Assembly: GCA_015490465.1 (NCBI GenBank)
Contig: WFXS01000122.1
Location: forward strand, 1-41,849
Direction of reading: 5' to 3'
DNA: 41,849 bases
Source of the DNA: Caldifarciminota bacterium
GTDB taxonomy: Bacteria > Hydrothermota > Hydrothermia > LBFQ01
Positions within the stretch are counted from its first letter, which is position 1; every line of letters begins with the position of its first letter. Both the position numbers and the translations under genes were made by a program. Under the pieces are notes generated by a model. The model was not told the origin of the DNA. It worked only from the letters and a program-made list of their open reading frames with translations, and did not search any database. Shown here one piece after another: positions 22,011 through 29,343 of this stretch.

Positions 22011-23380
22011 CCGGCACAGCAGCTCATATCCTCAACGTCCCTATCAAAGGCGAGGGCTGTAAGCCTAAGGCCTTCGGTGTGCGCAAGGTAAGGGAAGAAG
22101 AGGTCGGTTATATCCTTAACCGTCATACCCGTGGCCAGGGCTACGGTCGTTGTCATGATCATCTCCCCGGCGTTCCTCATAACGGCTCTCACACTGAGCA
22201 ATCTCCCGTCCGTACCCCTCAGTACCTTTATAAACCCTCGGCTTTCGGGGTGAATCCCCTCAGCCGGGACCTCTGAGGCGGGAAGGACGACCTTCTCGTA
22301 CGTTGTTCCCCTCATCTGCAACTCCCTCTCCGTAGGGCCAACACCGGCAACCTGCGGATGGGTGAATATCACGAAGGGAACGGCACCGTAGTTTACAGTC
22401 AGACCGGAGCCTGTCAGGGCGTTCAGGGCGGCGACCTTTCCCTCTCTCGCGGCCACGTACACGAACATCGGGGGCCCCGTCACGTCCCCCGCGGCGTAGA
22501 CGCCGGGTACGGAGGTCTCCATACGGCCGTTCACCTTAACGAACCCGTTGCCGTACGTTTCAATCCCCACCTCCTCCAGACCCATATCGCCCGTATTCCC
22601 GCGCCTTCCCGTGGCTATAAGGAGATGGCTTCCTTCTATATTTGTACCATCTCCAAAGGTGACCCTGATATCCCCCTCTCTTCCCTCTACTCTCTCCGGG
22701 AACTTTCCGGTAAGAACGTTCACCCCTTCATCCCTCAGGATTCCTTCTATCTCTGCAGACACGTCCCTATCCTCGCGGGAGAGGAGGCGTTTGCTCCTCT
22801 GCACTACAGTTACCTTACTCCCGAACCTCCGGAAGGCCTGGGCCATTTCAACGGCCACGTACCCCCCTCCGAGGACGATCAGATGGGAGGGTAACTCCCT
22901 GAGGGAGAACAGGTTCCGGTTCGTCAGATAGGGGACCGAGTCTATCCCCTCTACCTCCGGTACGTTCGGGGACGACCCCGTTGCTATTACAACGGCTCCC
23001 CCCTCCACCTCCCTGTCCCCGACCAGAACCCGCTTCGGGGAGATGAGACGGCCCCTCCCCACTATCACGTCAACCCCATTCCTGGCCAGTACGTCCACGT
23101 ATTTTTCCTTCCGGTACCTTTTAACCAGTCTGCTCAATCCCTTCATAAGTGCCGGAAAGTCTTTAACGTGGGCAGAAAACTTAACTCCGGGGTAATCGTC
23201 AGACTTCAGCAGTCCGGCGACCTTCAGGAGGTACTTTGAGGGTACGCACCCCACGTTGACGCACGTTCCCCCTATAGGGCCGTCGTTTATCACTCCAACT
23301 CTGGCACCCATCCGGGCGCCCTCTATGGCCGCGGACGTCCCGGCGGATCCCCCACCCAAGATCAGGAGGTCGTACCCCAT
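22007..23380 (-). CDS. merA: Mercuric reductase (MerA, core form without NmerA)
   Basis: 457 aa. NADPH- and FAD-dependent reduction of Hg(II) to volatile Hg(0). Seen: FAD motif LLILGGGSAGTSAAIEGARM, redox pair GGTCVNVGCVPSK, NADPH motif VLGGGYVAVEMAQ, VYAAGDVTGPP, and the MerA-specific C-terminus FFPYLAHTEGLRL ending in MSCCAG, whose vicinal Cys and upstream Tyr handle Hg(II). That tail separates it from dihydrolipoamide dehydrogenase. A Shine-Dalgarno-like AAGGAG precedes the ATG inside the upstream gene, which it overlaps by 19 nt. No merT, merP or merR is adjacent. Confidence 0.92.
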   Translation of the reverse strand: MGYDLLILGGGSAGTSAAIEGARMGARVGVINDGPIGGTCVNVGCVPSKYLLKVAGLLKSDDYPGVKFSAHVKDFPALMKGLSRLVKRYRKEKYVDVLARNGVDVIVGRGRLISPKRVLVGDREVEGGAVVIATGSSPNVPEVEGIDSVPYLTNRNLFSLRELPSHLIVLGGGYVAVEMAQAFRRFGSKVTVVQRSKRLLSREDRDVSAEIEGILRDEGVNVLTGKFPERVEGREGDIRVTFGDGTNIEGSHLLIATGRRGNTGDMGLEEVGIETYGNGFVKVNGRMETSVPGVYAAGDVTGPPMFVYVAAREGKVAALNALTGSGLTVNYGAVPFVIFTHPQVAGVGPTERELQMRGTTYEKVVLPASEVPAEGIHPESRGFIKVLRGTDGRLLSVRAVMRNAGEMIMTTTVALATGMTVKDITDLFFPYLAHTEGLRLTALAFDRDVEDMSCCAG

Positions 23381-23616
23381 CCGAATATCTCCTTAACCCC
23401 CTCCGGATCAAAACCCACGACCTTTATTTCACCGTCCACGACGAGGGTCGGAACGGCTTTTATCCCGTACCGATCGGCGAGGGCGCAACAGGACCCATCC
23501 CGGCACTCCTCCGCCCTGTGTATTACGAGTTCGGCCCCTTCGGGCAGGTACTTACGGACGACCACCTCCATACGGTCGCACAGCTTACAGTCTGCTCTGA
23601 AGAGTTCAACTTTCAT
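23362..23616 (-). CDS. Small thioredoxin-fold protein of the mer locus
   Basis: 84 aa. Glutaredoxin/thioredoxin-like: LFRADCKLCDRMEVVV with a CxxC active pair at about 10-13, cis-Pro segment VPTLVVDGEI near 55-65. An extra Cys cluster ECRDGSCC near 37-44 is unusual for the fold and suits soft-metal binding. It overlaps merA by 19 nt and shares its promoter, so it probably hands Hg(II) to MerA or reduces it (inference). The start is set by TAAACT 6 nt upstream. Confidence 0.78.
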   Translation of the reverse strand: MKVELFRADCKLCDRMEVVVRKYLPEGAELVIHRAEECRDGSCCALADRYGIKAVPTLVVDGEIKVVGFDPEGVKEIFGWGTTS

Positions 23617-23622
23617 GCTATA

Positions 23623-23628
23623 AGTTTA
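23623..23628 (-). promoter_or_regulatory. -10 box candidate of the merA operon
   Basis: TAAACT on the minus strand, 6 nt before the ATG at 23616. It is part of the imperfect inverted repeat GCTA-N6-TAGC (23617-23630). Confidence 0.4.
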
Positions 23629-23659
23629 GCGTTGCCCCTGTGTCTATAGGTGATCCGAT

Positions 23660-23983
23660 TTGATGGTACCGTCTACCTTAAAATACGGTGTGGCCGTATT
23701 TGAGCTGCCTGAGTGTTGCCATCCCCGTAGTCCGTGCTGTATAAAGTACGGGCGCAGCAACGGAAAGCAGACCTACTACTGCAGGAGGATGGGAAGGCGC
23801 TTCGTCTGGGGAGGCAGGTGGAACAGGTACTCCGAGGAGATGAGACGCAGGGCGTTAGAGCTGCACCGCGGGGGTACGAGCATACGGAAGATATCACGGG
23901 AGACGGGTATACCTTTCAGTACGGTAAGAAGGTGGATAAAGGATTACGAAAACTCCCGCGGATATTCCACCTCAAGCAGGTAA
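23660..23983 (+). CDS. InsA-like zinc-ribbon/HTH protein, orphan
   Basis: 107 aa from the TTG at 23660 (an ATG follows at 23663). The C-terminal half YSEEMRRRALELHRGGTSIRKISRETG followed by STVRRWIKDYE is the helix-turn-helix of IS1-type InsA proteins, and GRSNGKQTYYCRRMGRRF matches the end of the InsA zinc ribbon. The ribbon is altered: the first pair is replaced by CC...CC (residues 19, 20, 26, 27) and the last Cys is Met. No insB transposase frame or terminal repeats flank it. It diverges from the mer operon and overlaps the 3' end of truA by 40 nt. It is either an IS relic or a recruited regulator. Confidence 0.65.
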   Translation: MMVPSTLKYGVAVFELPECCHPRSPCCIKYGRSNGKQTYYCRRMGRRFVWGGRWNRYSEEMRRRALELHRGGTSIRKISRETGIPFSTVRRWIKDYENSRGYSTSSR

Positions 23984-24684
23984 AGACCCCACGGTGGCGC
24001 GGGTGTTAGCTTATTTATCCTCTCCCCCGTCTCAAGGGATCGGATCACGTCCTTAACGGATACTTCTCCTTCGCTCAACGTTACGGAAAGGGAGGCGAGG
24101 AAACGAACCATCTTACGCAGGAACCTGTCCCCCTTGACGTCCATGAAGGCGTACTTTCCCGTGTAACCAAAGGTTATGTCGTAGAGCGTGCATATACCGT
24201 TCTCCCGTTCGTCGGCGGAAAGGGGTTTGAAGTTGTGCGTACCGAGGAGGACCTTCATCCCCTCGTTCAGGGTTGGAACGTCGGGAAGGGTCCTGACGTG
24301 CCATACCCTTCGCCGCATGAGGGGGTCGTACTCTCCGGAGAACAGGTACCTGTAGGTCTTGGATATGGCGGAGTATCGGGCGTGGAACTCGTCCGGTACC
24401 ACCTCCACCGACTTAACGTAAACGTCCTCCGGGAGCATACGGTTGAGCTTGTACCTGAGATCGGAGATCTGTACCCTGAGGCGACCGTTCACCTTAACGC
24501 TGGCGACGTAGTTTATGGCGTGGACGCCGCTATCCGTTCTACCCGCCCCTACGAGTTTGTACTTTCCGTCTATCAGATGGCTTAACACCCTCATTATCTC
24601 GCCGGATACGGTCCTCCTGTTCGGTTGGTACTGCCAGCCATGGAAATCGGTGCCGTCGTAGGAGAGGACGAGCTTGAGGTTCAT
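23944..24684 (-). CDS. truA: tRNA pseudouridine(38-40) synthase TruA
   Basis: 246 aa from the ATG at 24684, normal for TruA, which isomerises U38-U40 in the anticodon arm. LVLSYDGTDFHGWQYQPNRRTV at the start, catalytic-Asp motif GAGRTDSGVHA near 52, FHARYSAISKTYRYL, GTHNFKPLS and DRFLRKMVRFL are the family blocks. A longer frame opens at 24816 but lies upstream of the TACAAT box 9 nt before 24684. A perfect palindrome sits where the -35 would be. The 3' end overlaps the InsA-like gene. Confidence 0.93.
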   Translation of the reverse strand: MNLKLVLSYDGTDFHGWQYQPNRRTVSGEIMRVLSHLIDGKYKLVGAGRTDSGVHAINYVASVKVNGRLRVQISDLRYKLNRMLPEDVYVKSVEVVPDEFHARYSAISKTYRYLFSGEYDPLMRRRVWHVRTLPDVPTLNEGMKVLLGTHNFKPLSADERENGICTLYDITFGYTGKYAFMDVKGDRFLRKMVRFLASLSVTLSEGEVSVKDVIRSLETGERINKLTPAPPWGLYLLEVEYPREFS

Positions 24685-24693
24685 CTTCGGGGT

Positions 24694-24699
24694 ATTGTA
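24694..24699 (-). promoter_or_regulatory. -10 box, leaderless truA
   Basis: TACAAT on the minus strand, 9 nt before the truA ATG. Confidence 0.55.
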
Positions 24700-24710
24700 A
24701 ACTGGACACC

Positions 24711-24729
24711 TACCATAACGGTTATGGTA
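24711..24729. promoter_or_regulatory. perfect 19-bp palindrome upstream of truA
   Basis: TACCATAAC-G-GTTATGGTA: two perfect 9-bp arms around one base, located 11 bp upstream of the truA -10 box, over the -35 position. It looks like a dimeric repressor or activator site. The rest of the 24685-24953 gap holds nothing else recognisable. Confidence 0.5.
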
Positions 24730-24953
24730 TCCCCTCCTGACAGCAAAAAACGGTATACGGTGTTCCCAATCTCGTCGGCTGCGTTTAGTGTCATCACCCT
24801 TTCGTGATGCGTACAAAGATCGGCAAAATTCCCTACCTTACGATACGCTTAGGACTCCGATCGTTATTTCGTTCCGTTTATCCGGTAAAACGTTGAGGGT
24901 ACCTGGAATTTCAGGGAGATTCCCCTCCACACATCCTGCTTATACAACGGGGG

Positions 24954-24959
24954 TATAAT
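24954..24959 (+). promoter_or_regulatory. -10 box, leaderless V-ATPase F operon
   Basis: TATAAT, 8 nt before the ATG at 24968. Confidence 0.6.
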
Positions 24960-24967
24960 CCCCTCCC

Positions 24968-25300
24968 ATGAAAGGTGGTAAGGTCCTCGCTGTAGTGCGT
25001 CCTCAGTTCGCCCCCGGCTTCCTCCTCGCGGGCGTGGAGGTATATGAAACGGAAGATCCCCGGAGAGCGGAGAGAAAGATAAGGGAACTTCTGAACGACC
25101 CCGGCGACTATTATCTCGTGGTCGTTGACGAATATCTGGCGGAGCAGTTCTCAACTCCCACTCTCTCCCGCATGTTCTCCAGTACCGAACCCGTCTTTAT
25201 AAACGTGGGGCTTACGGGTACGAGCGACGACGACATCATCAGGGAGATCCAGCGTCTGGCACAGGAGGCCCTCGGCTACGCCATAAGGATTGACGCATGA
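24968..25300 (+). CDS. atpF: V/A-type ATP synthase subunit F
   Basis: 110 aa, normal length. Subunit F sits in the central stalk of V/A-type rotary ATPases. KVLAVVRPQFAPGFLLAGVEVYETEDP at the start is the family's Rossmann-like first half, followed by YYLVVVDEYLAEQF and PVFINVG. The rest of the ATPase operon is absent here. It is followed through an ATGA overlap by a lipoprotein gene and then a Skp-like fusion. The assignment rests on the GFxLAGVEVYE signature. Confidence 0.83.
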   Translation: MKGGKVLAVVRPQFAPGFLLAGVEVYETEDPRRAERKIRELLNDPGDYYLVVVDEYLAEQFSTPTLSRMFSSTEPVFINVGLTGTSDDDIIREIQRLAQEALGYAIRIDA

Positions 25301-26058
25301 GAAAACTCTTTCCGGTTTTCATAGCGTTGCTCTACCTATCCTGCGGTCAGGGGGTTCTGCCTTCCCGTCCCCGGATCTCCGGTGTATGGGGGGATCCCAC
25401 GGGGGAAAAACTGGAAATTTACTGGTACTTCCTTGAGGGGGCGGATCGCTACGAGGTTAAGGGGATAGATGAGAAGGGGGAGTACAGCGTACTCTACGAG
25501 GGTACGGACACGTTCGCCGTGGTTGGGGACAGGTATCCCTCCTACACGGTCGTGGCCTACGCCCCATCCGACTTACAGGAGAGCGATACCGTTAAGGTCG
25601 TTCCCGTGGAGGGTTCGTTCCAGATTCACGCCCACGGCTCCGGTTTTGAGAGCGCCGTATGCTACGATATAGACACCACCTACGAAAACAGGCTGAGTAC
25701 ATGCAATCCTGAGAGCGGTGAGGTACAGCCCAACATCATCCTCCTTCTGGACAGCCTCTCCTTTATATCTCCCTCTAAGGACACGACACGGTTCGGCCAC
25801 AAGCGGCTCCTCTACTCCTCCGGAGGAGGAGATATGGCCCCCCTACCACCTTCCGGATACGCGGACACCTTCCCCGTAGTCGCAGGTGAGACCGTGGCCG
25901 TATGGATAGACGGGGGTATAGCAGACACCTTTGACCTCACGGACAACGTGGTGAGAGTGGTCGTGGACAGCCTGTACGTTGGGGACGGTAGCAGGGACTC
26001 AATAAGCGTGTGGGTTAACATCAGATACCAGATTATACCGAGATTGAGATGGTACTGA
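25297..26058 (+). CDS. Lipoprotein of unknown function
   Basis: 253 aa, unrecognised. Type II signal peptide with lipobox LYLSCG (Cys about 16). The mature part is beta-rich; residues ~28-95 read like a fibronectin-type domain (LEIYWYFLEGADRYEVKGI, YTVVAYAPSD), the rest is Asp/Thr/Ser-rich with short strands and only two further Cys (about 122 and 136). It is coupled to the V-ATPase F gene by ATGA and overlaps the Skp-like gene by 10 nt, so all three share a transcript. Confidence 0.75.
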   Translation: MRKLFPVFIALLYLSCGQGVLPSRPRISGVWGDPTGEKLEIYWYFLEGADRYEVKGIDEKGEYSVLYEGTDTFAVVGDRYPSYTVVAYAPSDLQESDTVKVVPVEGSFQIHAHGSGFESAVCYDIDTTYENRLSTCNPESGEVQPNIILLLDSLSFISPSKDTTRFGHKRLLYSSGGGDMAPLPPSGYADTFPVVAGETVAVWIDGGIADTFDLTDNVVRVVVDSLYVGDGSRDSISVWVNIRYQIIPRLRWY

Positions 26059-26978
26059 CACTTCTGCTCACCCAGACCTACAAGGTGGCCTTCATAGACA
26101 TGGAGAAGGTGTACAGTGAGTACATAGACCTGAGGGATGCGAGGGAACAGATCCTGCGGTACAAGGCTACACTTGAGATAAGGAGGGATTCGGTTAAACA
26201 CCGTCTGGACTCCCTGCAGGAGAACCTGATAAAGCAGTGGCCCATGTTGACGGATGCCGAAAAGATACTGAGATGGCAGGAGATAGAAACGACAAAACGC
26301 AGACTTGACAGTATAAACCGCACCATAATCCGCCAGGTGGAGGCGAAGTCCAAGGAGGTGATGGCCCCGTACCTGAAGAAGGTGAGAGAGACGGCCAAAA
26401 AGATAGCCAGAGATATGGGGTACGATGCCGTAGTTGACATAAACGTTGCCCTCTGGGTGGACCCTCAGCACGACATTACGTCCCTCGTTCTGGACGAACT
26501 GAACCGTGCGCATAAGGCTGCAGGTCTTGTGCTTAAAAAGGTTATAGTATTTCCGTTTAAGGAGGAGGATACGCGCACCCATTCGTGGGGATTAGGGGAT
26601 TCGGCCCAGGTCGCCATATACCGGGATCTGAGCGATAACCCCAAACTGGACCTGATGGATCCGAACCGGGTAAACGAGGTACTGAGAACCCGCGGATACA
26701 GTAACTGGCGTAATCTGGACGATAGGGTGGTCTTCTCCGTTGCCCAGGCCTTTGCCCCGGACGTTTACATATTCGGTAAGGTGAAGTCAAAGTCCGAGGA
26801 GAGGGTTGACGTGAGTCTGGCCGTGTACGACGGCAGGACGGGGCAGGTGGTGAAAGTAGGGGAAGCGGAGCTTAGGGAGAGCGTTAGCGACGTCCAGAAG
26901 AGCGGGGACTTCACGAATATAGTTACCCAGATGGCGCGTAGACTCATAAACAAGTACCTCTCACAGTTCTCCAGATAG
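26049..26978 (+). CDS. Skp/OmpH-like chaperone fused to a TolB-N-like domain
   Basis: 309 aa. A short hydrophobic leader (MVLTLLLTQT) precedes KVAFIDMEKVYSEYIDLRDA and a long charged coiled coil (about 30-115), then ARDMGYDAVVDINVALWV, which is the OmpH/Skp layout for a periplasmic outer-membrane-protein chaperone. From residue ~170 a second domain follows: VIVFPFKEED, NRVNEVLRTRGY, AQAFAPDVYIFGKVKS and VSLAVYDGRTGQVV, the pattern of TolB N-terminal-like domains. The fusion is unusual. It overlaps the lipoprotein gene by 10 nt. Confidence 0.8.
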   Translation: MVLTLLLTQTYKVAFIDMEKVYSEYIDLRDAREQILRYKATLEIRRDSVKHRLDSLQENLIKQWPMLTDAEKILRWQEIETTKRRLDSINRTIIRQVEAKSKEVMAPYLKKVRETAKKIARDMGYDAVVDINVALWVDPQHDITSLVLDELNRAHKAAGLVLKKVIVFPFKEEDTRTHSWGLGDSAQVAIYRDLSDNPKLDLMDPNRVNEVLRTRGYSNWRNLDDRVVFSVAQAFAPDVYIFGKVKSKSEERVDVSLAVYDGRTGQVVKVGEAELRESVSDVQKSGDFTNIVTQMARRLINKYLSQFSR

Positions 26979-26989
26979 CCTTTCGGGGC

Positions 26990-26995
26990 TATAAT
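26990..26995 (+). promoter_or_regulatory. -10 box, leaderless rsfS
   Basis: TATAAT, 6 nt before the GTG at 27002. Confidence 0.55.
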
Positions 26996-27001
26996 TTTAT
27001 C

Positions 27002-27340
27002 GTGTTCGGAGAGGATCTCAGGCGTCTTCTGGAAATATTGCGGGAAAAGGCGGGGGAGGACGTGGTCGTACTGAACATACGCCCGATCAATCCTGTCATA
27101 GGAGATTACTTCGTCATAGCTACGGGTTACACGACGGATCACCTTCTGGATATGGCGGAGGCCATACGGTCGGAGTTTGGAGGAAGGTTAGAGGGGAACG
27201 AACTCTCCTCGTGGGTTATAGTGGATCTTGGTGATATTGTCGTCCACCTGTTCCTCCCCGACGCCAGAGCCTTTTACTCCCTTGAGGATCTCTACGGTGA
27301 TGCCGAGGTACTTTACTCCGAAAGAGAGGAGGTCGTGTGA
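27002..27340 (+). CDS. rsfS: Ribosomal silencing factor RsfS
   Basis: 112 aa, normal. RsfS binds ribosomal protein L14 and blocks subunit joining in starved cells. Markers: DVVVLNIRPINPVIGDYFVIATG, the SSWVIVDLGDIVVHLF block, and FYSLEDLYGDAEVL near the end. GTG start with TATAAT 6 nt upstream. Translationally coupled (GTGA) to the following membrane fusion protein. Confidence 0.93.
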   Translation: MFGEDLRRLLEILREKAGEDVVVLNIRPINPVIGDYFVIATGYTTDHLLDMAEAIRSEFGGRLEGNELSSWVIVDLGDIVVHLFLPDARAFYSLEDLYGDAEVLYSEREEVV

Positions 27341-29316
27341 AAAGGATAATAGAGTACGTTGAACGCCAGGATCCGCTTCTGGCTCTTGCCGTAATACCCA
27401 TCTCCATAACTTTCCGGGGCATCCTTGAGGGATCCTTTGAGATACTGCGAAACCTACACTTTCAATCCACACTGTTTAAGTCCTTTCTGTTCTTCTTCCT
27501 CCATCAGGGAGCGTTTTATTTTGCCGCGTTCGTATGGCTCTCCGTTATAGTCGCCCTCTTCTCCGGTAGGAATATCCTCAACACCTTTAAGTTCGTCGCC
27601 ACTTTCTCCCCTATAATCGTGCTTCCGCCCCTTGTTGATCTGCTCTTCGGAGGTGGATACAGGCTCAGGTATATCGTATCGTGGAAGGATGTGGGAGAGG
27701 TCCTGACGGGTTTCTTCAACCCCTTCGTAAAGCTCTCCGGAATAACCTACGGCATGCGTCTGGAAATCACTCTGGCCATGCTCGGTCTGGCGCTGTACGC
27801 CTACCTCTCGCGACGCAGGGTGATGGACGCCGTTCTGACCGCCATATTCACCTTCTTTACGCTCATGTTCGTCGGTTCCCTGCCCGCCGTGGTAATAGGA
27901 CTGACCGGGACACCTGACGTATTCAGGCCGGAGTTCACCTCTCTCCTCCCGGACGACACCCTCCGCTACTCTCTGTTGGAGGTGTTCGCGCTCGCCCTGG
28001 GCCTAATTGTCTTCGCCTTCATGTACAGGAGGGAGTACGCCGTAAGCGTTCTTACCCTGCGCATACAGAAGTTGCCTTTCTACCTCGTAATGGGTACGGT
28101 GGGCTTCGTACTCGGATGGAAGATAGGGGGGGAACTGTGGCCCCACCCTTTCAAGAACCCCTTTGATTACCTTGCGGTTGTAGGACTTTTACTTGGGCTT
28201 ACGTTCGCCCATCACTTCGGCGTGATGGTCAACGATTACTTTGACGTGAAGATAGACGAGGTGAACAGGAAGAGGACGCCCCTATCCTCGGGAGTCATAT
28301 CCTTTCGTGAGGCGAAGGTCACGGCGGGTGTACTGATGGCTATGGCCATGGCCACGTTCCTGTCCCTGAACTGGGACGCCTTTCTCCTCGGTCTGGCCCT
28401 ACTCGGCCTGGCATGGGTGTACTCCGCCCCTCCGATACGGACGAAGCGCATGTACCTTCTGGGAACCCTCACCCTCGCCCTGATAGCGCTCTTCTGTCAG
28501 TATACGGGCGCGTCCCTGTGGGTGATGGAGAAGACCCTTCTGGTTTATCCCCCAGAGGTGGCCCTCGCTACGGTCGTAGGGGTCACCTTCGGTTTCATGG
28601 TCAAGGACGTGGAGGACGTGGAGGGGGACAGGCGTTTCGGAGTCCGCACGAACTACACCCTTTTCGGCATAAAGGTGGGCAGGATACTCTCCGGCACCTT
28701 TACCGGTGGGGTTTTTATACTCCTTCCTCTCATTCTCGGTCTCCCGAAGGCCCTGATGTTCGCCGTTCCCCTCGGTCTGGTAGCAGGCTTCGTAGCCAGC
28801 AGGGAGAGGTTCTACGAGCATGCCCTGTGGCTGCTCTTCTTCCTACTTCTCGTACCCCTCTCGTACATGTACATCAAGAAACCTCCGAAAGCGGCGATGG
28901 AAATCGGGAGTTTACGTACGTATAACCACTACAACTACGCCGTGTGGTCCTTCCGGAAGGATACCGCCTTAGGTCGTCGGGTGTTAGACAGTTTACTTAC
29001 ACTCCTTCCCTGCGATCACAGGCTCGTTTCCCTGAAGATGAGGTACCTGCGGGATACGGATCCCGGCTCAGCCATGAGGTATTACCGGGATGTGAAAGGG
29101 AAATGCAGGTTGAACGGCGAGATAATCTACGCTGCTGCCAGCGCCGCTTTCCGTGTGGGTGATCTGGACACTTCCGAAGAACTCGCCCGTATATCCGTAA
29201 GGGCAGGGGAGATAAGGGCGTTGAGACTCCTCGCCGTGATTTACAAAAGGAAGGGAATGCTCTACGAGGCCTCGTTGTACGAAAGGCGCTTCAGAAGACT
29301 CGCTCCTAAGATGTAA
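27337..29316 (+). CDS. Three-part membrane protein: N-terminal TM domain, UbiA prenyltransferase, C-terminal helical repeat
   Basis: 659 aa. Residues 1-240 hold about five TM helices resembling Yip1-type domains. Residues ~250-510 are a UbiA-family prenyltransferase with both Asp-rich motifs, NDYFDVKIDEVNRKRTP and KDVEDVEGDRRFGVRT, which bind the Mg-prenyl-diphosphate. Residues ~530-659 are soluble and TPR-like (RRVLDSLLTLLPCDHRLVSL, AASAAFRVGDLDTSEELA). It would attach an isoprenoid to an aromatic or lipid acceptor such as a quinone; the acceptor is unknown. A single continuous frame with even codon use, so not an assembly error by appearance. GTG start overlapping the rsfS stop. Confidence 0.8.
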   Translation: MKRIIEYVERQDPLLALAVIPISITFRGILEGSFEILRNLHFQSTLFKSFLFFFLHQGAFYFAAFVWLSVIVALFSGRNILNTFKFVATFSPIIVLPPLVDLLFGGGYRLRYIVSWKDVGEVLTGFFNPFVKLSGITYGMRLEITLAMLGLALYAYLSRRRVMDAVLTAIFTFFTLMFVGSLPAVVIGLTGTPDVFRPEFTSLLPDDTLRYSLLEVFALALGLIVFAFMYRREYAVSVLTLRIQKLPFYLVMGTVGFVLGWKIGGELWPHPFKNPFDYLAVVGLLLGLTFAHHFGVMVNDYFDVKIDEVNRKRTPLSSGVISFREAKVTAGVLMAMAMATFLSLNWDAFLLGLALLGLAWVYSAPPIRTKRMYLLGTLTLALIALFCQYTGASLWVMEKTLLVYPPEVALATVVGVTFGFMVKDVEDVEGDRRFGVRTNYTLFGIKVGRILSGTFTGGVFILLPLILGLPKALMFAVPLGLVAGFVASRERFYEHALWLLFFLLLVPLSYMYIKKPPKAAMEIGSLRTYNHYNYAVWSFRKDTALGRRVLDSLLTLLPCDHRLVSLKMRYLRDTDPGSAMRYYRDVKGKCRLNGEIIYAAASAAFRVGDLDTSEELARISVRAGEIRALRLLAVIYKRKGMLYEASLYERRFRRLAPKM

Positions 29317-29331
29317 CGATTATTCCCACCG

Positions 29332-29337
29332 TATAAT
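29332..29337 (+). promoter_or_regulatory. -10 box, leaderless CXXCH-protein gene
   Basis: TATAAT, 6 nt before the ATG at 29344. Confidence 0.6.
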
Positions 29338-29343
29338 TCCGGC

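Noticed and set aside
23660-23983. Complete IS1 element
   Set aside because: No insB-like DDE frame, no terminal inverted repeats and no target duplication were found around the InsA-like frame.
24685-24816. 44-residue N-terminal extension of TruA
   Set aside because: It covers the promoter and palindrome and has no TruA-like sequence.
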